A stretch of DNA of 64,000 nucleotides from Blattabacterium cuenoti (lineage in GTDB: Bacteria > Bacteroidota > Bacteroidia > Flavobacteriales > Blattabacteriaceae), in NCBI RefSeq assembly GCF_014251735.1, contig NZ_CP059197.1, forward strand, positions 293,501 to 357,500, written 5' to 3'. The notes below the pieces were generated by a model, which saw only the letters and a list, made by a program, of their open reading frames with translations, ran no database searches and was not told where the DNA came from. The position numbers and the translations under genes are program-made. Shown one piece after another: positions 1-8,849 of this stretch (the first letter of the stretch is position 1; every line of letters starts with the position of its first letter).

Positions 1-1
1 A

Positions 2-466
2 CCTGTATATCAGTGTTTTGATAAATTATTATCAGAAAGAAATTATGATGAAAAAATTTTTATGACTCCTGATGGAATACTTTTTTCACAAAAATATGCG
101 AATGCATTAACTTGTAAGAAAAATATTCTTATTCTGTGTGGTCGTTATAAAGGAATTGATCAGAGGATTAGAGATCACTTAATTTCCAAAGAAATATCTA
201 TTGGTCCTTATGTATTATCTGGAGGAGAATTACCTGCGGCTGTTGTAGTAGAATCCATAGCCAGATTATTACCTGGAGTCCTACATAATCCAGATTCCAT
301 GATCACGGATTCGTTTCAAATGGAAAAAATGGGATCCCCTCCTATTTACACTCGTCCAGAAATTTACAAAGGATGGGCCGTCCCAAAAATACTTTTATCT
401 GGACATCATAAAAAAATAAAAGAATGGATTTTTCAAAAAAATATCCAAAAAAAATTGAATTCTTAA
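2..466 (+). CDS. trmD: tRNA (guanine-N1-)-methyltransferase TrmD, 3' part
   Basis: This is the C-terminal part of TrmD, the SPOUT-family enzyme that methylates G37 of tRNAs reading CNN codons. The reading frame is open from base 2, so the gene begins before the window. The visible 154 residues contain the knotted SAM-binding region (ILCGRYKGIDQRI, then SIGPYVLSGGELPA) and the helical tail typical of the family (DSF...PPIYTRPEIYKGWAVPKILLSGHH). The methionine at base 62 lies inside the conserved domain and is not a real start. The gene converges on argH with a 14-base gap. The identification is secure; only the truncation by the window edge is uncertain. Confidence 0.95.
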   Translation, partial: PVYQCFDKLLSERNYDEKIFMTPDGILFSQKYANALTCKKNILILCGRYKGIDQRIRDHLISKEISIGPYVLSGGELPAAVVVESIARLLPGVLHNPDSMITDSFQMEKMGSPPIYTRPEIYKGWAVPKILLSGHHKKIKEWIFQKNIQKKLNS

Positions 467-480
467 AGAATCGAATCACA

Positions 481-1854
481 TTATGGATTTTTTCCATAAA
501 TTAACCGTTCAATAACTTGGTGGATGATCTCAAAATCAAATTTATTTATCAGTTTTTGCATCATTTCTCTAATTTCTTGATTACACAAATTACCTATACT
601 TCCTTCATGAGAATAAGAAGAAATTTCTTTCTTAAAGGGTTTAAAACGTCCATGTTGAATATCCAAACCAACCTTTTGATAAGCTTCTCTAAAAGAATAT
701 CCTTTCTGTAGGACAAGTTGATTGACGACTTCTACACTGAATAAGTGTTGATACTTATCCTCTCGAAGAATGTCCTTTCTAACCACAATATGATTCAACA
801 TGTACCTAAATATAGAAAAACATTTTTTCAATTCATCAAAAACAGGTAAAAATCTTTCTTTAATTATTTGAAAATCTCTATGGTATCCGGAACACAAATT
901 GGACACAATTAAAGAAATTTCATTAGGCAATGAAGATATTCTATTGCATTTAGCTCGTATGATTTCAAAAACATCTGGATTTTTCTTATGAGGCATAATA
1001 CTAGATCCGGTAGTAAGAAAATCAGGAAAACTAATGAAATTGAAGTTTTGACTTAAATATAAGCAAATATCTTGGGCCATTTTACTCAAAGTACTGGCTA
1101 AAGAAGCAAGGGCTTCTGTTACTATTTTTTCCATTTTTCCACGTCCCATTTGAGCATATACAACATTATAATTTAAATTTTCAAATCCTAATAATTCCGT
1201 TGTCATTTTACGATTTAAAGGAAAAGAAGAACCGTAGCCAGCAGCGGAACCTAAAGGATTCTTGTTAGTAATCCGATAAGCTGTGTGAATTAATAACATA
1301 TCATCTATTAAACTTTCCGCATATGCAGAAAACCAAAGTCCAAAAGAAGAAGGCATAGCAATTTGATAATGAGTATAACCAGGCATTAATATATTTTTAT
1401 ATTGTTCACTTAATTGTAATAATAAATCAAAAAAAGAATAGACTATTAATACAATTTCTTTGATTTCTGTACGAATAAAAAGTTTCAAATCTACCAATAC
1501 TTGATCATTTCTGGATCTCCCACTGTGAATTTTCTTTCCAATTTCTCCTAAACGATCTGTTAACAAAAATTCTATTTGAGAATGAACATCCTCTATTCCC
1601 TCATCCATTTGAAAATTATTTGTTAATATTTCGTGTATATAAATGTGACGCAGTTCCTTAATTAAAATTTTTAAATCTTTTTGATTTAATAATCCAATAC
1701 TTTCTAACATCATCACATGAGCGATGGTTCCAATGACATCATGTGGGGCTAAAAGTATATCTAATTTTGAATCTTTACCTGAAGTAAATTCTTCTATTTC
1801 TCTATTCCTATTATTATGAGGATGGATATCTTTATCTTTTTTCCAAATTTTCAC
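481..1854 (-). CDS. argH: argininosuccinate lyase
   Basis: ArgH cleaves argininosuccinate to arginine and fumarate, the last step of arginine synthesis. The 457-residue length is normal. The fumarase/aspartase superfamily signature GSSIMPHKKNPD is near residue 285, and the active-site stretches HSGRSRNDQ and GYTHYQ are present. The start codon is GTG at 1854; translation from it gives the usual flavobacterial N-terminus (KIW... followed by a helix rich in E and K). It lies apart from the main arginine operon at 46.8-57.8 kb in the same window, and is divergent from gyrB with 122 bases between them. Confidence 0.96.
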   Translation of the reverse strand: MKIWKKDKDIHPHNNRNREIEEFTSGKDSKLDILLAPHDVIGTIAHVMMLESIGLLNQKDLKILIKELRHIYIHEILTNNFQMDEGIEDVHSQIEFLLTDRLGEIGKKIHSGRSRNDQVLVDLKLFIRTEIKEIVLIVYSFFDLLLQLSEQYKNILMPGYTHYQIAMPSSFGLWFSAYAESLIDDMLLIHTAYRITNKNPLGSAAGYGSSFPLNRKMTTELLGFENLNYNVVYAQMGRGKMEKIVTEALASLASTLSKMAQDICLYLSQNFNFISFPDFLTTGSSIMPHKKNPDVFEIIRAKCNRISSLPNEISLIVSNLCSGYHRDFQIIKERFLPVFDELKKCFSIFRYMLNHIVVRKDILREDKYQHLFSVEVVNQLVLQKGYSFREAYQKVGLDIQHGRFKPFKKEISSYSHEGSIGNLCNQEIREMMQKLINKFDFEIIHQVIERLIYGKNP

Positions 1855-1976
1855 GTGATAACATGTTTTAGATTTTTTCTATCTTTACTTTAATTTAAAG
1901 ATCCTATAAAACTATTAAAACTATAAATTTTTATGAAAATAGGAAAAATTTCTAATAAAATTAGAATTGTTTATGT

Positions 1977-3920
1977 ATGAGTAATAAAAATACAGATTAT
2001 ACAGCAGATAGCATCCAATCCCTAGAAGGGATTGAACATATAAGGCGTAGACCTTCTATGTATATTGGAGACGTGGGAATTAGAGGATTGCATCATTTAG
2101 TATATGAAGTGATCGATAATTCCGTAGATGAATCATTAGCAGGTTATTGTAATAAAATATGGGTGACCATTCACAAAAATGGATTTATTACAGTCATGGA
2201 TAATGGTCGGGGGATCCCTATCGATATTCATAAAAAAGAAGGAAAGTCTGCTCTTGAAGTAGTCATGACTAAAATAGGAGCGGGTGGAAAATTTGACAAA
2301 AACTCCTATAAAATTTCTGGAGGATTGCATGGGGTAGGGATATCCTGTGTCAATGCCTTATCCAAAAGACTTATAGTGACAGTTTATCGTAACGGAAAAG
2401 TTTACCAACAAGAATATTTGAGAGGAACACCTCTTGATCGGGTACAATGTTTGGGAACAACGAATCTGCAAGGAACAAAAATTCATTATATAGCTGATAA
2501 TTCTATTTTCAATTCGATCACATATCATTATGAAATATTATCCACACGTTTGAAAGAATTAGCTTTTCTAAATAAAGGATTGCACTTATTTTTAAAAGAC
2601 GAAAGGAGTCACATAGAAGAAGACCCAAAACAAGAGTATTTTTTCTCTAAAAATGGATTAAAAGAATACCTCACTATTCTAGATAAGAATCAAGAACCCT
2701 TAACAAGGAACATGATTTTTATTGAAGGAGAAAAAGAAAATACCATTGTAGAAGTAGCAATGCAGTACAATACCTCTTTCAAAGAGAGAATTTATTCTTA
2801 TGTGAATAATATCAATACTTCGGAAGGAGGGACTCATATTTCTGGATTTCGAAGAGCATTAACAAGAACATTTAAGAAATACACGGATGGACTTTTATCC
2901 AACAAAGATAATAAAAAAGACAAAGTAGATTTGACGGGAGATGATTTCCGAGAAGGTCTTACAGCTATTATATCTGTAAGGGTGATGGAACCTCAATTTG
3001 AAGGACAAACTAAAACAAAATTAAGCAATCACGAAGTAGGAGGAATTGTAGATAAAATTGTGGGGGAGATGTTAAACAGTTATCTAGAAGAAAACCCCAG
3101 TGATAGAAGAAAAATTATTGATAAAGTCATCTTATCGGCTAAAGCACGTCAAGCTGCTAAAAAAGCTCGTGAATTAATACAAAAAAAGAATCCCATATAC
3201 AATAGCATTTTACCTGGAAAATTAGCGGATTGTTCTTTCAATAATCCAGAAAATTGTGAAATTTATTTGGTAGAAGGAGATTCTGCAGGAGGAACGGCTA
3301 AACAAGGTAGAGATCGTAGCTTTCAAGCTATCTTACCTTTACGAGGGAAGATCCTAAATGTAGAAAAGGCAATGCAACATAAAATATTTGAAAATGAAGA
3401 AATTAGGAATATATTTACATCGCTGGGGGTTTCTATTGGAACCGAAGAAGATCCAAAAAATTTAAATGTAAAAAAACTTAGATATAATAAAATTATTATT
3501 ATGACAGATGCAGATATAGATGGAAGTCATATTTCCACTTTGATTTTAACATTGTTCTTTCGTTATATGAAACCATTAATAGAAAAGGGACACATCTATA
3601 TTGCGACCCCTCCTCTTTATTTAATCCGAAAAGGAAATCATTCTCAATATGCTTGGAGTGATGAGGAAAGAGAAAACATTCTCCAAAGATTAGGAGGAAG
3701 AAAAAAGGTCAATGTACAACGTTATAAAGGATTAGGAGAAATGAATGCGGAACAACTTTGGGAAACTACTATGAATCCCAAAAAAAGGACCTTACGCAAG
3801 GTTCATATAGAAAACATTTCGGAAGCCGATAAAATATTTTCTATTCTTATGGGAGAGGAAGTCCCTCCACGTAGAAATTTCATAGAAAAAAATGCAATTT
3901 ATGCAAAAATTGATGTTTAG
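1977..3920 (+). CDS. gyrB: DNA gyrase subunit B
   Basis: GyrB is the ATPase half of DNA gyrase, which introduces negative supercoils. At 647 residues it is full length. The GHKL ATPase domain carries DNGRGIP and GGLHGVG. The transducer domain follows. The TOPRIM domain carries EGDSAGG and the metal-binding MTDADIDGSHI. The C-terminal GyrA-binding end has QRYKGLGEMNAEQLWETTM. A weak promoter-like TAAATTTT lies at 1924-1931. gyrB stands upstream of uppP and truB on the same strand, 33 bases before uppP, so the three may be cotranscribed. No lesion is seen. Confidence 0.98.
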   Translation: MSNKNTDYTADSIQSLEGIEHIRRRPSMYIGDVGIRGLHHLVYEVIDNSVDESLAGYCNKIWVTIHKNGFITVMDNGRGIPIDIHKKEGKSALEVVMTKIGAGGKFDKNSYKISGGLHGVGISCVNALSKRLIVTVYRNGKVYQQEYLRGTPLDRVQCLGTTNLQGTKIHYIADNSIFNSITYHYEILSTRLKELAFLNKGLHLFLKDERSHIEEDPKQEYFFSKNGLKEYLTILDKNQEPLTRNMIFIEGEKENTIVEVAMQYNTSFKERIYSYVNNINTSEGGTHISGFRRALTRTFKKYTDGLLSNKDNKKDKVDLTGDDFREGLTAIISVRVMEPQFEGQTKTKLSNHEVGGIVDKIVGEMLNSYLEENPSDRRKIIDKVILSAKARQAAKKARELIQKKNPIYNSILPGKLADCSFNNPENCEIYLVEGDSAGGTAKQGRDRSFQAILPLRGKILNVEKAMQHKIFENEEIRNIFTSLGVSIGTEEDPKNLNVKKLRYNKIIIMTDADIDGSHISTLILTLFFRYMKPLIEKGHIYIATPPLYLIRKGNHSQYAWSDEERENILQRLGGRKKVNVQRYKGLGEMNAEQLWETTMNPKKRTLRKVHIENISEADKIFSILMGEEVPPRRNFIEKNAIYAKIDV

Positions 3921-3953
3921 TTTTAGTGTATTACATGCAAAAAAAGATAATTA

Positions 3954-4802
3954 ATGAATTATATTCAATCAATCCTATTAGGGATTATTGAAGGTCTTAC
4001 AGAATTTTTTCCTATTTCTTCTACAGGACATATGATCCTTGCAGCTTCCATTATGGGAATACTCGATAAAACAATCACGAAATTATTCCTGATATCTGTT
4101 CAATTTGGAGCGGTTTTTTCGATGGTTTTTTTATATCGAAAAAAATTTTTTTTTCAAAAAGCAGATTTTTATCTAAAAATTTTTCTGGCTAGTTTTCCTA
4201 TAGGAATTTTTGGTTTTTTATTGAATAGCAGAACAAATTTATTCTTAGGAAATCCACTCATCGTCGCTTTTTTTCTTATTATAGGAGGAATAATTCTTTT
4301 GAAAGTGGAAAATGTTTATGGAAAAAATTTGGATAAAAGTAATCATATCAATTATTTTCAAGCTTTTATTATTGGATTATGCCAATGTATGGCTATAATT
4401 CCAGGAGTATCTAGAAGTGCGGCTACGATAGCTGCTTGTATGTTACAAAATATTCATAGAATCAAGGCTATTGAATTTTCTTTTTTTTTATCTGTTCCGG
4501 TTATTGTTATTGCCACATGTAAAAAATTATTTGACTATTATTTTCAATTAATTTATTTCAGTTTTCCATGTAATTTTCGTCTTATCATTCCCATAGGCAA
4601 AGAACTTTTACTACAAGAAATCCAGTTATTGATTATTGGAAATATAGTCGCTTTCATTACAGGAATTTTATCGATAAAATGTTTTATGGCTTATTTAAAA
4701 AGAAATAATTTTAAATTGTTTGGATATTATCGAATTATTTTTGGACTGTTATTCATTGTGATCCATTATGTTTTTCAACCGATTGGAAAGTTCAAGTTTT
4801 GA
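3954..4802 (+). CDS. uppP: undecaprenyl-diphosphatase
   Basis: UppP (BacA) dephosphorylates undecaprenyl pyrophosphate to recycle the lipid carrier for peptidoglycan. It is a 282-residue polytopic membrane protein with about eight hydrophobic segments. Both family motifs are visible: GLTEFFPISSTGHM near residue 14 and PGVSRSAATIAA near residue 149. The C-terminal helix is followed by a short basic-aromatic tail. Its TGA stop overlaps the TTG start of truB, which implies translational coupling. Retention fits a symbiont that still builds a cell wall. Confidence 0.95.
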   Translation: MNYIQSILLGIIEGLTEFFPISSTGHMILAASIMGILDKTITKLFLISVQFGAVFSMVFLYRKKFFFQKADFYLKIFLASFPIGIFGFLLNSRTNLFLGNPLIVAFFLIIGGIILLKVENVYGKNLDKSNHINYFQAFIIGLCQCMAIIPGVSRSAATIAACMLQNIHRIKAIEFSFFLSVPVIVIATCKKLFDYYFQLIYFSFPCNFRLIIPIGKELLLQEIQLLIIGNIVAFITGILSIKCFMAYLKRNNFKLFGYYRIIFGLLFIVIHYVFQPIGKFKF

Positions 4803-5515
4803 AAAATTTATCAGAATCCGCATTCGAAAAGGATCAGCTTTTATTAATAGATAAACCGTGGGGGTGGACTTCTTTTGAAGTTGTGAAAATAATCAGAAAA
4901 AAAATTAGGAGTTTTTTTGGAGAAAACTTAAAAATAGGACATGCGGGTACTCTAGATCCTCTTGCTACAGGACTTTTAATTGTTCTTATAGGGAGAAAAT
5001 ATACCAAAAAAGTGGATTATATTCAAAATTATAAAAAAACTTATACAGGAATTATCAAACTGGGTTGTATGACCCAATCTTTTGATTCAGAAACCGAAGA
5101 ATATAATTTATCTTCCACTTCACATATCACCCATGAACTTGTTCAAGAAATATCTAAAAAATTTAATGGAGAAATAAATCAATATCCACCTGATTTTTCC
5201 GCCTTACGAATGAAAGGAAAACGATTATACGAATATGCTAGAAAAGGCAAAAAAATCAATCATATGAAACCTAGAAGAGTCAAAATTTATAAATTTCATA
5301 TCTTAAAAATTGGAATCCCCTATATTCAATTTTTTGTAGAATGTGGGAAAGGAACTTATATTCGATCCATCGCCAAAGATTTTGGAATAGCGATAAAAAG
5401 CGGAGCATATCTTCTTTCTTTAAGAAGAGAAAGCATAGGTCCTTTTTCTATTAAGAATAGTTATTCTATGGATTTTGAACTTTCAAATTCAAAAAGGATG
5501 AATCTTACAGGTTAG
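4799..5515 (+). CDS. truB: tRNA pseudouridine(55) synthase
   Basis: TruB converts U55 in the T-loop of tRNAs to pseudouridine. The catalytic motif [14 protein letters not shown], with the nucleophilic Asp, is near residue 52, and [12 protein letters not shown] lies near the N-terminus. At 238 residues it is slightly shorter than usual and appears to have little or no C-terminal PUA domain. The start is TTG at 4799, overlapping the uppP stop; no ATG lies between it and the conserved DKPWGWTS. The 3' end overlaps the convergent rpsP by 11 bases. Confidence 0.93.
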   Translation: MKNLSESAFEKDQLLLIDKPWGWTSFEVVKIIRKKIRSFFGENLKIGHAGTLDPLATGLLIVLIGRKYTKKVDYIQNYKKTYTGIIKLGCMTQSFDSETEEYNLSSTSHITHELVQEISKKFNGEINQYPPDFSALRMKGKRLYEYARKGKKINHMKPRRVKIYKFHILKIGIPYIQFFVECGKGTYIRSIAKDFGIAIKSGAYLLSLRRESIGPFSIKNSYSMDFELSNSKRMNLTG

Positions 5516-5849
5516 TTATTTTTTTTTCTGACCAAACATGAAATTTTTGATGGGCTTCTTCATCACTAAATGCCCCCTTTTTAACTCCTTCTAATAAATG
5601 TTTTTTTAGTAACACTCCTTTTTTAGAAAAAATGGATCTTACTGTATCTGTTGGTTGTGCACCTTTCATTAACCACAATACAGACTTTTGTATTTTTAAT
5701 ACTGTTGAAGGAGGATCAGTATGAGGATTGTAAGTCCCTAGTTTTTCAATAAATTTACCATCTCTTGGAGCACGAGAATCAGCTACCACTATATGGTAAA
5801 TAGGCCTATGTTTTTTCCCGATTCTTTTTAAACGTATTTTAACAGACAT
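5505..5849 (-). CDS. rpsP: 30S ribosomal protein S16
   Basis: S16 is a small-subunit assembly protein. The N-terminus ([19 protein letters not shown]) and the following [23 protein letters not shown] are diagnostic. At 114 residues it is a little longer than E. coli S16, with a basic tail, as in other Bacteroidetes. It has its own likely promoter (TATTTTTG, 5899-5906) about 50 bases upstream. In many bacteria rpsP precedes trmD; here trmD is some 5 kb away and the gene stands alone between truB and the candidate RNA segment. Confidence 0.96.
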   Translation of the reverse strand: MSVKIRLKRIGKKHRPIYHIVVADSRAPRDGKFIEKLGTYNPHTDPPSTVLKIQKSVLWLMKGAQPTDTVRSIFSKKGVLLKKHLLEGVKKGAFSDEEAHQKFHVWSEKKITNL

Positions 5850-5898
5850 AATTAATTCATTTTTTTATAGAAAAAATTTTATATTACATAATTTAAGA

Positions 5899-5906
5899 CA
5901 AAAATA
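5899..5906 (-). promoter_or_regulatory. rpsP promoter, -7 box
   Basis: The minus strand reads TATTTTTG, an exact match to the Bacteroidetes primary-sigma -7 consensus TAnnTTTG. It lies 50 bases upstream of the rpsP ATG. No clear -33 TTTG is seen at the usual spacing, so confidence is moderate. Confidence 0.5.
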
Positions 5907-5944
5907 TCGTTTATTTTATCCTTAAAAAAAAAAACGATGATTTT

Positions 5945-6044
5945 GTTGCGCATAGAGTAAAGTTAGGATTGGAGGATCTCTTTAACATTGTAGGAATTTC
6001 AGGGATTCCATGAAGGACGGTGTCCTACACAATAGGTTTTTTTT
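5945..6044 (+). ncRNA. candidate structured small RNA, identity unknown
   Basis: The 260-base gap between rpsP and tRNA-Gln holds a segment unlike other spacers here. A hand count gives 40 G/C in 92 bases (5945-6036), against a background near 30% or less. It folds on the plus strand as two hairpins. The first is 5958-5984 (TAAAG with CTTTA, plus AGG with TCT). The second is 5987-6033 (ATT and GTAGGA with TCCTAC and AAT, two-base bulge), with an inner TTCA/TGAA helix. Eight T residues follow at 6037-6044, so it looks like a small RNA ending in an intrinsic terminator. A possible -7 box, TGATTTTG, lies at 5938-5945. I tried signal-recognition, tmRNA, RNase P and tRNA folds and none fits. The strand is inferred from the T run. 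Confidence 0.4.
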
Positions 6045-6069
6045 CATCTAAAAATAGCTTTATGCATAA

Positions 6070-6099
6070 TTGTTTTTGAAAAAAAATGGTATATATTTA
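6070..6099 (+). promoter_or_regulatory. tRNA-Gln promoter
   Basis: TATATTTA at 6092-6099 resembles the TAnnTTTG -7 box (last base differs). A TTG at 6070-6072 lies 19 bases upstream, the spacing expected for a -33 element. The tRNA begins 11 bases after the box. Confidence 0.45.
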
Positions 6100-6109
6100 C
6101 ATTTTTCAT

Positions 6110-6180
6110 AGACCCGTTGTGTAACGGTAGCACAGCAGATTTTGGTTCTGTTAGTTGGGGTTCGAGTCCCTACGGGTCTG
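6110..6180 (+). tRNA. tRNA-Gln (anticodon TTG)
   Basis: The cloverleaf is complete. The acceptor AGACCCG (6110-6116) pairs with CGGGTCT (6173-6179), with discriminator G6180. The anticodon loop TTTTGGT is held by a GCAGA/TCTGT stem and gives TTG at positions 34-36. The T-arm has loop TTCGAGT. The 3' CCA is not encoded. The symporter gene follows 41 bases later and may be cotranscribed. Confidence 0.95.
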
Positions 6181-6221
6181 TTACCAGATAATCCTTTAGT
6201 AGAGATGTTGAATTTTACAAA

Positions 6222-7619
6222 ATGAGTATTGGAATGAAAGTAAAAAAAGAAAAAATTTTACTAATAGCATTTTTAAGTGTTTTAGCATATGTTTTTATCC
6301 ACTTATCAAAATCATTTTTTGGATTAGATAAAGGGATTCTTTGCATGTTGAGATGTTTCGTTATATCTCTATTCATATTTTATGCATTTCTGAAAAAGGA
6401 CTTAACAACTTGGATTTTGTTATCCATCATCATAGGAATAGAAGTCGGATTAGATCAACCGAAGATTGCTATAGAACTAAGATTTTTATCTCAAATATTT
6501 TTGAGAATGATCAAAACGATTATAGCTCCAATATTATTTTCCACTTTAATAGTGGGTATAGCTAGTCACTCTAATATTAAACAATTAGGGAGTATGGGAT
6601 GGAAATCTCTCCTGTATTTCGAAATAGTAACGACTTTAGCCTTGTTCATTGGTCTTATTGCCATTAATGTATCTCAAGCAGGAGTAGGAATTGTAATGCC
6701 TTCAGGAATGATGGAACAGCAATTACCGAAAGTAGAAAGTAGATCTTGGCAAGATACGATCCTTCATGTTTTTCCAGAAAATTTCATTAAATCTATTTAT
6801 CATGGAGATGTATTACCTATTGTGGTATTTTCCGTTATTTTTGGTGTATCTATGGTTTTTTTGGATGAAAAAAAACGTAGTCCTCTATTACTATTTGCAG
6901 AGAGTCTTTCAGAGATCATGTTTAAATTTACTAAGATCATCATGTATTTTGCTCCTATAGGAGTAGGATCTGCTATCGCTTATACAGTAGGACATATGGG
7001 ATTGGATATATTATATAATCTTTTTCAATTATTATTGACCCTTTATATTGCTTTGCTTATATTTTTAATAGTGGTTTTATTCCCTATTCTTTTGTGGATT
7101 AAAGTTCCTTTAAGAGGGTTTGTCAAAGCCTTAACGGAACCTGTATCCTTAGCGTTTGCTACTACAAGTTCCGAATCGGCCTTACCTCTTCTTATGGAAA
7201 ATTTAGAAAAATTAGGTGTTCCTAGAAAAATTGTTGCTTTTGTGATTCCTACAGGTTATAGTTTTAATTTAGATGGAACAACTCTTTATTTATCTTTAGC
7301 TACTGTGTTTGTAGCACAAGCTTCTGGAATTCCTTTGAGTTTTAGTCAACAAATATTTATAGGTTTAACTTTAATTTTAACTAGTAAAGGTGTTGCTGGA
7401 GTACCCAGAGCGTCTTTAGTAATTCTTTTAGCTACTGTAGCGTCTTTTGGGTTACCTACTTGGCCAATATTAGCAATTATAGGAATAGATGAATTGATGG
7501 ATATGGCTCGAACTACTGTAAACGTTATAGGAAATGGATTGGCAAGTTGTGTCATTGCTCGTTCAGAAGGAGAATTAGACGATAAAAAAATGTTAGATTA
7601 TATAAAACGTGAGAACTAA
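6222..7619 (+). CDS. gltP: dicarboxylate/amino acid:cation symporter (DAACS family)
   Basis: This 465-residue membrane protein is a sodium- or proton-coupled importer of glutamate, aspartate or C4-dicarboxylates in the inner membrane. The family fingerprint is clear: the serine-rich re-entrant hairpin AFATTSSESALPLL near residue 309, the PTGYSFNLDGTTLYL motif near residue 345, and the substrate-site Asp and Arg in the final helix (MDMARTTVNVIGNGLA). Two to three extra N-terminal hydrophobic segments precede the core. The start is ATG 6222; an ATG four codons on is equally possible. Exact substrate cannot be read. In a nitrogen-recycling symbiont, import of glutamate or a dicarboxylate is plausible, but this is inference. 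The name gltP is by family only. Confidence 0.88.
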   Translation: MSIGMKVKKEKILLIAFLSVLAYVFIHLSKSFFGLDKGILCMLRCFVISLFIFYAFLKKDLTTWILLSIIIGIEVGLDQPKIAIELRFLSQIFLRMIKTIIAPILFSTLIVGIASHSNIKQLGSMGWKSLLYFEIVTTLALFIGLIAINVSQAGVGIVMPSGMMEQQLPKVESRSWQDTILHVFPENFIKSIYHGDVLPIVVFSVIFGVSMVFLDEKKRSPLLLFAESLSEIMFKFTKIIMYFAPIGVGSAIAYTVGHMGLDILYNLFQLLLTLYIALLIFLIVVLFPILLWIKVPLRGFVKALTEPVSLAFATTSSESALPLLMENLEKLGVPRKIVAFVIPTGYSFNLDGTTLYLSLATVFVAQASGIPLSFSQQIFIGLTLILTSKGVAGVPRASLVILLATVASFGLPTWPILAIIGIDELMDMARTTVNVIGNGLASCVIARSEGELDDKKMLDYIKREN

Positions 7620-7644
7620 CGGTTAAGGAATTAAATCGTATTTT

Positions 7645-8703
7645 TTGAAGAAAAGTTGTTTTTTTTATAAAAAAAAAAATTCTCTAGTTACAAATGGAGT
7701 AGTTACGAAAAAAAGTCCTTCCAATATCGCTCTGATAAAATATTGGGGTAAGCATAAAAATAAAATTCAAATTCCGTCTAATTCGTCTATTAGTTATTCT
7801 CTAGGAAATATTTATACAGAGACACGATTAATTTATCATCTGAGAGAAAAAAAAAAGAGGTCTATAAGAATTTTCTTTTCTGGAAAAGAAAATACTAGTT
7901 TTCTTCCAAAAATTTTGGAATTTTTTCATAGGATTTCACTTTATTGTTCTTATTTACGAGATTTCAATTTTGTGATAGAAACCAAGAATACTTTTCCACA
8001 CAGTAGTGGAATAGCTTCTTCTGCCTCCTCTATGAGTGCTTTAGCTTTATGTATCATGGAAATAGAAAAAAAATTAGTTGCTTCTTTAGAAGAAGATTTT
8101 TTTTTAAAAAAAGCATCTTTTTTAGCCAGATTGGGTTCTGGTAGCGCTTGTCGATCTATATATCCTGGACTTGTGGTTTGGGGGTTTCACAAATCCATAA
8201 AGGGAAGCAATAATCTTTATGCTATCCCTTATCCCTATAAAATACACCCTATTTTTACAAAGATGGGAGATACTATTTTAGTAATAGATGAATATCCTAA
8301 AAAAATTTTGAGTTCAAAAGGACATCAACTAATGATTCACCACCCTTATGCTAAAGAAAGATTTAAATGTGCTAATAAAAATATGGATAGACTAATATCC
8401 ATATTAAAAATGGGGGATTTACAAGAATTTGGAAAATTAATAGAACATGAAGCTTTGACATTACATGCCATGATTATGACCTCTCATCCCTATTTCTTAT
8501 GGATGAAACCGAATACACTTCACGTACTTTATAAAGTATGGGATTTTAGAAAACAAAGCAAAAAAAATATCTATTTTACACTAGATGCAGGAGCAAATGT
8601 TCACCTTTTATATCCTATTCAAGAAAAAGTCTCCATCATAAAATGGATATATAGTGATCTTTTCTCTTTTTGTAAAAAAATTATCGAAAGTTTTTGTCAA
8701 TAA
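7645..8703 (+). CDS. mvaD: diphosphomevalonate decarboxylase
   Basis: This GHMP-superfamily enzyme decarboxylates mevalonate diphosphate to isopentenyl diphosphate, the last step of the mevalonate isoprenoid route used by Flavobacteriia. Visible motifs are KKSPSNIALIKYWGK near residue 24, the phosphate-binding SSGIASSASSMSAL near residue 120, GSGSACRSI near residue 162, and the late catalytic Asp in DAGANVHLL. The 352-residue length is normal. No ATG precedes the conserved core in frame; the best start is TTG 7645, which is followed by T8 and A11 runs, so the exact N-terminus is uncertain. It lies 25 bases after the symporter gene. Confidence 0.92.
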   Translation: MKKSCFFYKKKNSLVTNGVVTKKSPSNIALIKYWGKHKNKIQIPSNSSISYSLGNIYTETRLIYHLREKKKRSIRIFFSGKENTSFLPKILEFFHRISLYCSYLRDFNFVIETKNTFPHSSGIASSASSMSALALCIMEIEKKLVASLEEDFFLKKASFLARLGSGSACRSIYPGLVVWGFHKSIKGSNNLYAIPYPYKIHPIFTKMGDTILVIDEYPKKILSSKGHQLMIHHPYAKERFKCANKNMDRLISILKMGDLQEFGKLIEHEALTLHAMIMTSHPYFLWMKPNTLHVLYKVWDFRKQSKKNIYFTLDAGANVHLLYPIQEKVSIIKWIYSDLFSFCKKIIESFCQ

Positions 8704-8725
8704 ATGGATTGATTGTCTATCTTTG
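8693..8725 (+). promoter_or_regulatory. tRNA-His promoter
   Basis: TTTG (8693-8696) followed after 21 bases by TATCTTTG (8718-8725) gives both elements of the Bacteroidetes consensus TTTG / TAnnTTTG at the right spacing. The -33 element lies inside the last codons of mvaD. The tRNA starts 24 bases after the -7 box. This is the most convincing promoter in the window. Confidence 0.65.
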
Positions 8726-8748
8726 TTTTGTTCTGAACATAAATAAAT

Positions 8749-8824
8749 GGTGGACGTAGCTCAGTTGGTTTAGAGCATCAGATTGTGGTTCTGAGGGTCG
8801 CCGGTTCGAATCCGGTCGTCCACC
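8749..8824 (+). tRNA. tRNA-His (anticodon GTG)
   Basis: The acceptor GTGGACG (8750-8756) pairs with CGTCCAC (8817-8823). The extra G at position -1 (8749) is encoded and opposes discriminator C8824, the identity element of tRNA-His. The anticodon loop TTGTGGT, held by TCAGA/TCTGA, gives GTG. The T-loop is TTCGAAT. It converges on aspC. Confidence 0.96.
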
Positions 8825-8828
8825 CATT

Positions 8829-8849
8829 CATTAATTTAATGTTTTTTTT
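8829..8849 (+). terminator. intrinsic terminator of tRNA-His
   Basis: CATTA (8829-8833) pairs with TAATG (8837-8841) around a three-base loop, followed by eight T residues (8842-8849). It sits five bases after the tRNA and overlaps the last codons of aspC on the other strand. The stem is short, hence moderate confidence. Confidence 0.5.

Noticed and set aside
5993..6009. T-arm-like hairpin (GGAAT, loop TTCAGGG, ATTCC) suggesting a tRNA remnant
   Set aside because: The loop lacks the conserved A58, and no acceptor or anticodon arm can be placed around it.
5945..6044. Segment read as signal-recognition (4.5S), tmRNA, RNase P RNA or a riboswitch
   Set aside because: A GGAG loop at 5971-5974 resembles the SRP tetraloop, but the following AGCA-type internal loop is missing and the apex is in the wrong place. 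No tmRNA, RNase P, TPP or SAM motifs are present.
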